Below, piece after piece: positions 36,042-44,103 of a stretch of 64,000 nt of DNA. Where the stretch lies: the NCBI GenBank assembly GCA_963715055.1, contig CAVQRB010000006.1:372001-436000 (forward strand), read 5' to 3'. Source of the DNA: CAVQRB01 sp963715055 (GTDB lineage Bacteria > Pseudomonadota > Alphaproteobacteria > Rhodobacterales > Rhodobacteraceae). Numbering within the stretch: position 1 is the first letter of the stretch; every line of letters starts with the position of its first letter. The notes under the pieces were generated by a model. It saw only the letters and a list, made by a program, of their open reading frames with translations. It ran no database searches and was not told the DNA's origin. A program made the position numbers and the translations under genes.

Positions 36042-37427
36042 TTACGATGCGACGATGTTCCGGGCATATCGTCGGGCGGCAGGTTTTTGCTCATCTGCAT
36101 TGGTCAGCGTGAGGTCAAGCAACCGCGCGAAACCGGCGGAGGACAGGCTGTCGAAAGCGCCGCAGTGGTCTTCGATCTCCTCCGCACGGTGTCGGCCCAG
36201 CACCGGATCCGCGAAAAGGTGAAATTTCTGCGAAATCTCGGCGTCCGACAGAGGCATGTCCCTATCGCCGCGCGGGGTGCGGGGTGCTGATGTATGACGC
36301 TGCCCGTCCTTTAGAACAAGTGTCACTTCCGCCCATCTCTTGCCCTGACTGATCGCAGTAAAATGATCATCGTCAATGAGTTGTGTTGCTGTGCTGATGC
36401 GCAGGACATCGGGATCGCGCAGGGTTTCCTCGGCCAGTTCGGGGACGCCGACCTGACCGCGCACGATCATCGCAGCCACGGGAAAGGCAATGGAATAGGC
36501 GAATTCGTCCGGGGTCGCGGGCCTGTATCCGGCCAGACGCGTGGCGTTGTGGAAGGTCCGGATCTCGACACCGGCGATCTGGCTGTGGTGGAGCGCGTGC
36601 GCCTGCATCAGATCGGCGGCAGCATCCATGGACGGGTGCGCCCAGCGGCAGCAAGGGTAGGGCTTGTAGTGAGTATCCTCAACCAGACGCCACTTGTCGC
36701 CCAGATCCTCCCAGAATGCAGGTGCGGCCTCGCAGGTCAGCGCGGGCGCGCCGGTGAAACCGGCCTTCGCCAGAAAGGCGGCAGTCAGTCCGGAAGGCGC
36801 GCCCCATCCGACGCCATCGCGCAGCATCGTGGGATGATCGATGCAGCGCATCATCTGGCTGCGCGGCCCATGGTATTCGCCGATCCCGGCTGCGTGGCGG
36901 ATTTCTTCGCCAGTGCACTCAAGGCCCCGTGCGACGGCCGTGGCAACCCCGACGGCAGTCCAGGCGCCGGAGGTATGATAATCGGCGCAAGTAGCGTGTT
37001 GCACGAGACCTGCGCGATAGCTCACCTCATAGGCGATAGCCAGAAGTGTCATGAAATCAGCGCCATCCAGCCCCTTCTTCATGTCCGCCAATGCGAGCAG
37101 CGAGGGAAAGACGGCGGAGCCTGCGTGCCCTTTGCAGGGCGATGAGCCGTCATGCGCATCCACGCTGTCGATGGTGAAGGCCCCTGCCATGGCGGCACCG
37201 ACGGGGCTGACCGGGGTGCCGTCCATCAGGATGCGCGCCGCCCCTTGCGTGCCAGCGCCGTAGAGGGCGATGGCGGTGCGGCGGGCAATATCCGCCATCT
37301 GCGTCGTGGAGGCCACGGCAGCAACGCCCATCGTGTCGAGAAAGGACCGCCGCAGTACGGCACGCGCCGCTTCGGGGATATCGGCGTAACCGAGCGTGGC
37401 GGCAAAGTCGTGAAAGGCGCGGGTCAT
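36042..37427 (-). CDS. MmgE/PrpD family protein
   Basis: A 461-residue protein of the MmgE/PrpD family, whose characterised members include 2-methylcitrate dehydratase and cis-aconitate decarboxylase. Features are AVASTTQMADIARR, DAHDGSSPCKGHAGSAVFPSLLA (a family-typical active-site loop), and KPYPCCRWAHPSMDAAADL in the second half. No other methylcitrate-cycle gene is nearby, so its substrate is unclear. It lies 65 bases downstream of the valine-pathway fusion gene on the same strand and may be co-transcribed. Confidence 0.87.
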   Translation of the reverse strand: MTRAFHDFAATLGYADIPEAARAVLRRSFLDTMGVAAVASTTQMADIARRTAIALYGAGTQGAARILMDGTPVSPVGAAMAGAFTIDSVDAHDGSSPCKGHAGSAVFPSLLALADMKKGLDGADFMTLLAIAYEVSYRAGLVQHATCADYHTSGAWTAVGVATAVARGLECTGEEIRHAAGIGEYHGPRSQMMRCIDHPTMLRDGVGWGAPSGLTAAFLAKAGFTGAPALTCEAAPAFWEDLGDKWRLVEDTHYKPYPCCRWAHPSMDAAADLMQAHALHHSQIAGVEIRTFHNATRLAGYRPATPDEFAYSIAFPVAAMIVRGQVGVPELAEETLRDPDVLRISTATQLIDDDHFTAISQGKRWAEVTLVLKDGQRHTSAPRTPRGDRDMPLSDAEISQKFHLFADPVLGRHRAEEIEDHCGAFDSLSSAGFARLLDLTLTNADEQKPAARRYARNIVAS

Positions 37428-37492
37428 GAGGAACTCCGGATGGCTACGGAGAGGCTAACCCGCGCCCGCGGGAATGATCGTCTGTTTGCGAC

Positions 37493-39418
37493 CTAGGTCT
37501 TCCGGCTTCGCGCCTCGAATCGCGGCAGCATCGCTGAGAAGTCCTTGCCGCGGCCATCTTCTTCTTCGACGAAATGGCGATAAAGCGCCATGGCGAGCGC
37601 GCCCATCGGCGTGTCCGCGTCGACGGCCTCGGCGGCCTGCTGCGACAGCCCGAGGTCTTTCAGCATCAGTTCGGCGGCGAACCCGGGCTTGTAGCCATTG
37701 TCGGCGGGGCTTTTCGGCCCGACACCGGGGGCCGGACAGTAAGTGTTCATCGACCAGCTGGACCCCGAGGAGGTGCTGACCACATCGAACATCTTCTGCC
37801 GGTCGAGCCCGAGCTTGTCGGCCAGCGCGAAGGCCTCGCAAGTGGCGATCATCGTGGCCCCGAGGATCATGTTGTTGCAGATCTTCGCGGCCTGACCGGC
37901 GCCCGCTTCTCCGCAGTGCACCGCCTTCTGGCCCATGACCTCGAAGAGAGGCCTCGCCTTGGCAAAACCCGTCTCAGTACCGCCCGCCATGAAGGTCAGC
38001 GTGCCCGCAGACGCGCCGCCGATCCCGCCCGAAACCGGCGCATCCACGAAGAGCAGCCCTGCGGCTTCGGCCTTGTCGCTGACTGCGCGGGCGCTTTCCA
38101 CATCCACGGTCGAGCAGTCGATCAGCAGCGCGCCAGGTTTCATCGCCGGGATCACCTCCTCCGCGACCCGGCGCAGGATCGCGCCATCCGGAAGCATGGT
38201 GATCACGACATCGGCGTCCGTGCTTACCGCGGCGGCCGAGGTGCCCGGCGCAACGCCCTCCGCCGTCGTCCCGGCTGTGTCGAAACCGCTCACCGAATAG
38301 CCCGCGCGCACGAGGTTGGCGGCCATCGGCGCGCCCATGTTGCCGAGGCCGATAAACCCGATCGTCTTGCCCTGCATTCCGTTCTCCTCCAGTTTCAGCG
38401 CGTTTTTCCCCAGCGGCATCAGCATCTTGCTGACCGCCACGGGGGGGACGTCCCGATCCGCGAATTGCCATGTCGGCCTGCGGTCCTTGTCGATGATCGC
38501 GGCCCTGATGCCTTCGAGGAAATCCCCGTGCTCCATGGCGCGGAAGGTGAAACGGTATTCCAGATCGAGCGCCTTTTCCAGCGTGATGGACGGCCCGCGC
38601 AAACGGTGCAGGACCTCCACCGTGCAGGCCATCGACAAGGGGCTCATCCGCGCCATTGTCGCAAGGGTTTCGGCTGCAAAACCCTCGCCGCCGCTGCGCA
38701 GGCTGTTGAGGATGTCGATCAATCGCTCGCCGCCGAAATGCGCATCGATCTGTGGCTGCAGGGCTGCCAGCGGGGCAGGGCCCGGATCCTCGGCCGCGGC
38801 AGCGAGGCAGGCGGGATCCTCGCCCGCTTCGAGACGCGAGATCAACTCGGGCCAGCGCGCTTGTGGTATGAAATGATCGGCAAAGCCCGCAAAGAGCGCA
38901 TCAGCCGCCGACATGCGCGCGCCCGTGGTGCCGAGGTACTCGCCAAGCCGGCCCGGCGCCAGCGCGAGCATGAAACTGCCGCCCACATCCGGCATCAGGC
39001 CGATGCCACATTCCGGCATGGCGATGCGGCTGGTCTCGCCCACGATCCTGTGCGCGCCGTGGCATCCGATGCCGACCCCGCCGCCCATCGTGAAGCCCTG
39101 CAGGAAGGAGACCACCGGCTTGGGGTAGTGGAAGATCTTGTGGTCGAGCCGGTACTCGTCGGCCCAGAACCGCTGGCCATAGGCGAAATCACCTGCCTTG
39201 CCGGTGCGGTAAAGCTCGGCGATGTCGCCACCGGCGCAGAAGGCGCGCTCACCCTCGGCGTCGAAAATGACCAGTGAAACGGTGGGATCATTGCGCCAGC
39301 GGTCGAGGGCCTCTTCGATCGCGAGGCACATCGCGTAGGTCATCGCATTGAGCGCTTCGGGACGGTTCAGGGTGATCCGCCCGGCGCGACCTGCCTGTCT
39401 GACTTGTATATCGCTCAT
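37493..39418 (-). CDS. mmsB: Fusion: 3-hydroxyisobutyryl-CoA hydrolase + 3-hydroxyisobutyrate dehydrogenase
   Basis: One 641-codon frame encodes two consecutive valine-degradation enzymes. Residues 1-347 are an enoyl-CoA hydratase/isomerase-family 3-hydroxyisobutyryl-CoA hydrolase (GFTMGGGVGIGCHGAHR, MPECGIGLMPDVGGS). From M348 follows a full 3-hydroxyisobutyrate dehydrogenase: IGFIGLGNMGAPMAANLV for NAD binding, DAPVSGGIGGASAGTL, and G-Q-A-A-K-I-C-N-N with the catalytic lysine. These are normally two genes. GGAGGAG stands six bases before the codon for M348, so the dehydrogenase may also be made separately. mmsA, the next enzyme, is upstream on the same strand. The symbol applies to the second part. 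Confidence 0.9.
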   Translation of the reverse strand: MSDIQVRQAGRAGRITLNRPEALNAMTYAMCLAIEEALDRWRNDPTVSLVIFDAEGERAFCAGGDIAELYRTGKAGDFAYGQRFWADEYRLDHKIFHYPKPVVSFLQGFTMGGGVGIGCHGAHRIVGETSRIAMPECGIGLMPDVGGSFMLALAPGRLGEYLGTTGARMSAADALFAGFADHFIPQARWPELISRLEAGEDPACLAAAAEDPGPAPLAALQPQIDAHFGGERLIDILNSLRSGGEGFAAETLATMARMSPLSMACTVEVLHRLRGPSITLEKALDLEYRFTFRAMEHGDFLEGIRAAIIDKDRRPTWQFADRDVPPVAVSKMLMPLGKNALKLEENGMQGKTIGFIGLGNMGAPMAANLVRAGYSVSGFDTAGTTAEGVAPGTSAAAVSTDADVVITMLPDGAILRRVAEEVIPAMKPGALLIDCSTVDVESARAVSDKAEAAGLLFVDAPVSGGIGGASAGTLTFMAGGTETGFAKARPLFEVMGQKAVHCGEAGAGQAAKICNNMILGATMIATCEAFALADKLGLDRQKMFDVVSTSSGSSWSMNTYCPAPGVGPKSPADNGYKPGFAAELMLKDLGLSQQAAEAVDADTPMGALAMALYRHFVEEEDGRGKDFSAMLPRFEARSRKT

Positions 39419-39820
39419 TCTGAACTCCCAGGATCAGTGTCGCGGCTGGCTTATCCACTGCCAACACAGCTTATTCAAGCGCTTGCATCGGGTCAAAACC
39501 GGAAGGGGGCAAGGCGGCGCGAGGGATAGCCTTCGTCAGCTTTCAATGCTTACCAGCCTCGGTCGGGCTTGCGTCTTGCATGGTGAGTCGATGGCACGGT
39601 GACACGAATCAGAAGTCAGTTGATGTACCACTCAAGGCCGGTCCAAGCTACACTGTCACTACCCTCTGTAGAGATGTGCAGCACGTGGCACAGGAAAGTT
39701 CGCTCCATGGTAGAATGTGGCAGCATTTTGACGAATTTCGTTCAAGCGCCCAAAAGAATGTGTTAACTTTCAACTGTGATGTCGGAGTAATTCGACTTCA
39801 AGTGTTTGGGAATTTTAGAA
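39419..39820. other. Intergenic gap before the broken VPLPA-CTERM gene
   Basis: About 400 bases between the fusion gene (minus) and the degenerate surface-protein gene (plus). Short frames here have no ribosome binding site or recognisable product. Promoters for both flanking genes should lie here, but no motif stands out. Confidence 0.5.
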
Positions 39821-40400
39821 ATGAAATATGAGAAACTAAGAACAGCCTTTGCGGCGGTGTCTTTTGGTACAGTGCTCGCGTTGTCGGGCGCGGCAAGCGC
39901 TGAACGCAATGTCCTGCACAACAACAGGCCCGGGCAGTTCAGGCAGCGACACTGTCGCTCACAGATGCTTTGGGCGCGGCGTGCTGTCAACGGCAACGAC
40001 ACACCCGATCTTACATCGTCATTTTCGGTGTTCGGTTCGACGGGTTGGATTTTGGCCGACAAGAATGACGATGGCTCATCCGGCGATCAGAGCATTACGT
40101 TCACATCCGGTGTGATCAACGGAGCTACTTCGGGTGGCTGGGGCATTTCGACCTTAGGAACTGCTGCAAAGGTCATGGTAAACTTGAAAGCCGGTAACGG
40201 ATGGGGGTCTTTCTCGTAGGCACGACTTCAGGAACGTGGACATCGTCCAAAGGCTTGTCGCATGCGTCAATCTACTACATTGCAGGCACTCCACCACCTC
40301 CTGACCACCTCCACCAGCTGTTCCGCTTCCTGCCGCAGGCTGGATGCTGATCGCGGGTCTTGGCGGTCTGGCCGCAATGAAGCGTCGCAAGAAAGCCTGA
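39821..40400 (+). pseudogene. VPLPA-CTERM surface protein gene, frameshifted
   Basis: The 5' part encodes MKYEKLRTAFAAVSFGTVL and ALSGAASA, a signal peptide. The 3' end at 40320-40397 encodes V-P-L-P-A-A-G-W-M-L-I-A-G-L-G-G-L followed by KRRKKA, a complete VPLPA-CTERM sorting signal. They are in different frames. Between them, typical text of this exported-protein group (GSTGWILADKND, SITFTSGVINGATSGGWG, KVMVNLKAGNGWG, then GLSHASIYYIAG) is spread over several frames. Shifts occur just after the signal peptide, near 40215 and near 40303. Each segment is well conserved, so the damage is recent or reflects sequence errors. An intact terminator follows. Confidence 0.8.
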
Positions 40401-40422
40401 TCCTTCAGCGGATCAGAATTTG

Positions 40423-40455
40423 AAAGGGCGGCTCCGATCAGGAGCCGCCCTTTTT
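40423..40455. terminator. Bidirectional terminator between VPLPA-CTERM gene and mmsA
   Basis: AAAGGGCGGCTCC pairs with GGAGCCGCCCTTT around a 5-base loop, with TTTTT after it on the plus strand and an A-run before it. It serves both convergent genes. Confidence 0.88.
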
Positions 40456-40493
40456 CATTTGGCAACGGCCCGCGCATCGCGCGGACCTTGCCT

Positions 40494-41993
40494 TTACTCC
40501 ATTACCGGGATGGAGAATTCGCCACCTTCCTTGATGCCCGACGGCCAGCGCGCCGTGACAGTCTTGGTCCGCGTGTAGAACTTGAAGGCATCCGGCCCGT
40601 GCTGGTTGAGATCGCCGAAGACCGACTTCTTCCAGCCGCCGAAGGTGTGATAGGCCAGCGGCACCGGGATCGGCACGTTGATGCCCACCATGCCGACGTT
40701 GACCCGGTTGGCGAAGTCGCGCGCAGCATCCCCGTCGCGGGTGAAGATCGCGGTGCCATTGCCGTATTCGTGGTCCATGGCGAGGCCAAGCGCCTCCTCG
40801 TAGGTCTTGGCGCGGACAGTCGAGAGGACAGGGCCGAAGATCTCGTATTTGTAGATGTCCATGTCCTTGGTGACGTGATCGAAAAGGTGCGGACCGACGA
40901 AGAAGCCGTTCTCATAGCCTTGCAGATTGAAATTGCGCCCGTCCACGACGAGTTTCGCGCCCTGGTCGATGCCGGTCTGCACCAGCCGTTCGATGTTCGC
41001 CTTGGCCGCAGCCGTCACGACCGGGCCGTAGTCCACGTCCTTGCCCGACGTGTAGGGCCCGACCTTCAGGGCTTCGATGCGCGGCACCAGCTTTTCGATC
41101 AGCCGGTCGGCGGTCTCGTCGCCCACAGGAACAGCGACGGAGATCGCCATGCAGCGCTCGCCCGCAGCACCATATCCGGCTCCGATCAGCGCGTCCGCCG
41201 CCTGGTCCATGTCGGCGTCGGGCATCACGATCATGTGGTTCTTCGCGCCGCCGAAGCATTGCACCCGTTTGCCGTTGGCGCAGCCCGTGGCGTAGATGTA
41301 CTCCGCGATCGGGGTCGAGCCGACGAAGCCGATGGACTGGATGATCGGGTCATGCAGGATCGCGTCCACCGCTTCCTTGTCGCCGTTCACCACTTGCAGG
41401 ATGCCCTTGGGCAGGCCCGCTTCCTCCATCAGTTCCGCCAGCATCAGCGGCACCGACGGATCACGCTCGGAGGGTTTCAGGATAAAGGCATTACCGCAGG
41501 CGATGGCGGGCGCGAACATCCACATCGGGATCATTGCGGGAAAGTTGAAGGGGGTAATGCCCGCCGTCACGCCAAGCGCCTGACGCATGGAATACATGTC
41601 GATGCCGGGGCCCGCGCTGTCGGTGTATTCGCCTTTCAGCAGGTGCGGCGCACCGATGCAGTATTCCACCACTTCCAGCCCGCGCTGCACGTCACCGGCA
41701 GCATCGGGCAGGGTCTTGCCGTGTTCGCGCGACAGCGCCTCGGCCAGCTTGTCCATGTCACGGTTGAGAAGGTCCACGAAGCGCATCAGCACGCGCGCGC
41801 GGCGTTGCGGGTTGGTGGCAGCCCAGCCCGGTTGCGCAGCCTGGGCGTGGGCCACAGCCTGTGCCACTTCGGCCTTGGAGGCCAGCGGGCATTTCGCCTG
41901 CACCTCGCCTGTGGCCGGGTTCATCACGTCGGCAAATCGGCCAGACGTGCCTTTGACATGGGCGCCGTTGATGTAGTGGGTCAGTTCGGTCAT
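40494..41993 (-). CDS. mmsA: Methylmalonate-semialdehyde dehydrogenase (CoA-acylating)
   Basis: A 499-residue aldehyde dehydrogenase superfamily enzyme converting (methyl)malonate semialdehyde and CoA to propionyl-CoA or acetyl-CoA in valine and inositol degradation. The family markers are GVTAGITPFNFPAMIPMWMF, FGGAKNHMIVMPDAD, and G-A-A-G-E-R-C-M-A with the catalytic cysteine. Length is standard. It is divergent from a LysR-type regulator; the 121-base shared promoter holds a 13-bp inverted repeat. The next enzymes of the pathway are in the fusion gene about 1.1 kb further on the same strand. Confidence 0.96.
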   Translation of the reverse strand: MTELTHYINGAHVKGTSGRFADVMNPATGEVQAKCPLASKAEVAQAVAHAQAAQPGWAATNPQRRARVLMRFVDLLNRDMDKLAEALSREHGKTLPDAAGDVQRGLEVVEYCIGAPHLLKGEYTDSAGPGIDMYSMRQALGVTAGITPFNFPAMIPMWMFAPAIACGNAFILKPSERDPSVPLMLAELMEEAGLPKGILQVVNGDKEAVDAILHDPIIQSIGFVGSTPIAEYIYATGCANGKRVQCFGGAKNHMIVMPDADMDQAADALIGAGYGAAGERCMAISVAVPVGDETADRLIEKLVPRIEALKVGPYTSGKDVDYGPVVTAAAKANIERLVQTGIDQGAKLVVDGRNFNLQGYENGFFVGPHLFDHVTKDMDIYKYEIFGPVLSTVRAKTYEEALGLAMDHEYGNGTAIFTRDGDAARDFANRVNVGMVGINVPIPVPLAYHTFGGWKKSVFGDLNQHGPDAFKFYTRTKTVTARWPSGIKEGGEFSIPVME

Positions 41994-42031
41994 CGGAGGT
42001 CTCCGCAGGTTGAGAAGTTGCTGCTAGGAAT

Positions 42032-42095
42032 AGTCTTGCAAAAAACCGCGATCAAGGGGCAAGTTGGCAAATCAGTTTTGCATTTTTGCAAGACT
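42032..42095. promoter_or_regulatory. Inverted repeat in the mmsA/LysR divergent promoter
   Basis: AGTCTTGCAAAAA (42032-42044) and TTTTTGCAAGACT (42083-42095) are perfect reverse complements separated by 38 bases. A partial copy, GTTTTGCA, precedes the right arm. Spaced TTGCAA-containing sites between a LysR-type gene and its divergent target fit LysR binding sites; this is inferred from position. Confidence 0.65.
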
Positions 42096-42114
42096 AACGA
42101 TGGGGAGGGAGTTC

Positions 42115-43011
42115 ATGCAGGCGAATTGGGACGACTTGCGTTTGTTTCTGGCGGTTGCGCGGGAAAGCAGCCTCTCTGCGGCAGGCAAGGTCGTGCGGCT
42201 CGATCCGGCCACGCTGGGTCGGCGGATGCAACGCCTTGAGACCGCACTTCAGGCCAGTCTCTTCGTCAAGTCGCCGCAAGGCTACGCGCTGACCGAGGCG
42301 GGGGCTTCCCTGCTGGCGCGGACGGAGGTGGCGGAACGGGCGATGCGCGGCGCGGTGGCTGATCTGCCGCAGCAGACCGACCGTTTAAGCGGCCAGATCC
42401 GCGTCGGCGCGCCTGACGGCTGCGCCAATTTCCTGCTGCCAAGGGTCTGCGCTGCCATGGCCGAGGAAAACCCGGATCTCGACATCCAGATCGTCGCCTT
42501 GCCGCGGGTCTTCAACCTCTCGCGGCGCGAGGCGGATATGGCGATCGCGGTCAGCGCCCCGACCGCGGGGCGGCTGATGGTGCAGAAGATCACCGATTAT
42601 CACCTGCATCTGGCCGCAAGTGTGGAGTATCTCGACGCGCACCCGCCGATCCGGTCCGTCGCCGATCTCGCGGCGCACCGGATCGTTGGTTACATTCCTG
42701 ACATGATCTTCGATCGCGAACTGGATTATCTGGCGGAACTGGGCATCACGCGCGTGCCGCTTGCGTCGAACTCGGTATCGGTTCAGATCAACATGATCCG
42801 TCAGGGCGGCGGCATCGGTGTGGCGCATGATTTTTCCCTTGCCGCCGTCTCCGGTCTTCGCCGCATCCTGCCTCAGACGGTGCACCTCAAGCGCGCCTTC
42901 TATCTCATCCGTCACGAAGACGACCGCCGAAACCTCAGGCTCAGTCGCTTCGCCGAGGCGCTGAGCACGGGGTTGCGTGGGGAAGTTGCGCGCCTCGAAG
43001 CACTGGCTTGA
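42115..43011 (+). CDS. LysR-family transcriptional regulator (probable mmsA regulator)
   Basis: A 298-residue LysR-type regulator. The N-terminal winged helix-turn-helix is WDDLRLFLAVARESSLSAAGKVVRLDPATLGRRMQRLE, with an unusual L-D-P-A-T-L-G-R-R in the recognition helix. The rest is a periplasmic-binding-like effector domain. GGGGAGGGA precedes the ATG at 42115. It is divergent from mmsA, which it probably controls, together with its own synthesis, in response to a valine-pathway intermediate. That regulatory role is inferred from position. Confidence 0.88.
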   Translation: MQANWDDLRLFLAVARESSLSAAGKVVRLDPATLGRRMQRLETALQASLFVKSPQGYALTEAGASLLARTEVAERAMRGAVADLPQQTDRLSGQIRVGAPDGCANFLLPRVCAAMAEENPDLDIQIVALPRVFNLSRREADMAIAVSAPTAGRLMVQKITDYHLHLAASVEYLDAHPPIRSVADLAAHRIVGYIPDMIFDRELDYLAELGITRVPLASNSVSVQINMIRQGGGIGVAHDFSLAAVSGLRRILPQTVHLKRAFYLIRHEDDRRNLRLSRFAEALSTGLRGEVARLEALA

Positions 43012-43072
43012 CTTGCAACGACAATGCGGTGACCCTGAGGGGGCTCACGATTACTTTACCAGGAGGTGCGCC

Positions 43073-43507
43073 ATGCTAGTTTCCCAAATCCTGAAATCCA
43101 AAGAGCTTGCCGAAGTCGTGACCGTCCCGCCGACAACGACGATCTCCGAGGCGGCCCGCTTGCTGTCGGAAAAGCGGATCGGCACGGTTATCGTCTCGAA
43201 GGACGGCAAATCCGCCGACGGCATCCTCTCCGAACGCGACATCGTGCGCGAGATCGGCTCGCATGGCGCCGGTTGCATGACCTACACGGTTGACAAGCTG
43301 ATGACTTCGAAGCTGGTGACCTGCAGGCTCGAGGACGTAGCGGATGAAATCCTCCAGAAGATGACCGACGGCCGGTTCCGGCACATGCCCGTGGTGCAGG
43401 ACGGCGCGCTGATCGGGTTGATCTCGCTCGGCGATGTCGTCAAGGCCCGGTTGATGGAACTCTCGATGGAGAAAAGCGCGCTCGAAGGGATGATCATGGG
43501 GCACTGA
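43073..43507 (+). CDS. CBS-domain protein
   Basis: A 144-residue protein consisting of a pair of CBS domains (VVTVPPTTTISEAARLLSEKRIGTVIVS and LVTCRLEDVADEILQKMTDGRFRHMPVV). CBS pairs bind adenine nucleotides and act as sensors. LVSQILKSKELAEV at the start and ISLGDVVKARL near the end match the stand-alone alphaproteobacterial CBS group. AGGAGGT precedes the ATG by 5 bases. No partner domain is fused, so it may act as a separate regulatory subunit. Confidence 0.9.
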   Translation: MLVSQILKSKELAEVVTVPPTTTISEAARLLSEKRIGTVIVSKDGKSADGILSERDIVREIGSHGAGCMTYTVDKLMTSKLVTCRLEDVADEILQKMTDGRFRHMPVVQDGALIGLISLGDVVKARLMELSMEKSALEGMIMGH

Positions 43508-43608
43508 GGCATTCCGGAGCCCTTTGACAGGCGACAGATCCTTCCTCTTGCAACCCCCTGCGGAGAATGGTCCTCTGGCCGCGATTTTTCCACGATGGGA
43601 GCCGCCTC

Positions 43609-44103
43609 ATGCGCGTTGGTCTTTACCCCGGTACCTTCGACCCCATCACGCTGGGACATCTCGACATCATCCGGCGTGCGTCGGTCCTGCTGGATCGGCT
43701 GGTGATCGGTGTGGCGATCAATCGCGACAAGAGCCCGCTTTTCACACTGGAAGAGCGCGTGGCCATGGTCGAAGCTGAATGCGCCGTGCTCGCCCGGAAT
43801 AACGGCATCGAAATCCTGGTGCATCCATTTGAGAACCTTCTGATCGACTGCGCCCGGGATGTGGGTGCGCAGATCATCGTGCGCGGCCTGCGTGCGGTGG
43901 CCGATTTCGAGTATGAGTACCAGATGGTCGGCATGAACCGTAAGCTGGACGACGGGATCGAGACGGTTTTTCTCATGGCCGAAGCCCAGCATCAGGCGAT
44001 CGCCAGCAAGCTCGTGAAGGAAATCGCGCGTCTGGGGGGCGATGTCAGCAAGTTCGTGACGTCGCAGGTCAATGAACAGCTGATCGAGCGCTTTTCGAAC
44101 TAG
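43609..44103 (+). CDS. coaD: Pantetheine-phosphate adenylyltransferase
   Basis: A 164-residue enzyme making dephospho-CoA from 4'-phosphopantetheine and ATP. The nucleotidyltransferase motif Y-P-G-T-F-D-P-I-T-L-G-H is at residues 5-16, IIVRGLRAVADFEYEYQM follows, and the C-terminal VSKFVTSQVNE is conserved. The ATG at 43609 gives the standard N-terminus MRVGLYPGTF. The stop codon shares the palindrome CTAG with the stop of the convergent hydrolase-cyclase gene. Confidence 0.97.
   Translation: MRVGLYPGTFDPITLGHLDIIRRASVLLDRLVIGVAINRDKSPLFTLEERVAMVEAECAVLARNNGIEILVHPFENLLIDCARDVGAQIIVRGLRAVADFEYEYQMVGMNRKLDDGIETVFLMAEAQHQAIASKLVKEIARLGGDVSKFVTSQVNEQLIERFSN

Noticed and set aside
40488..42239. 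A 583-codon plus-strand frame opposite mmsA
   Set aside because: It also runs through the divergent promoter and into the LysR gene in another frame, and its product has no recognisable domain.
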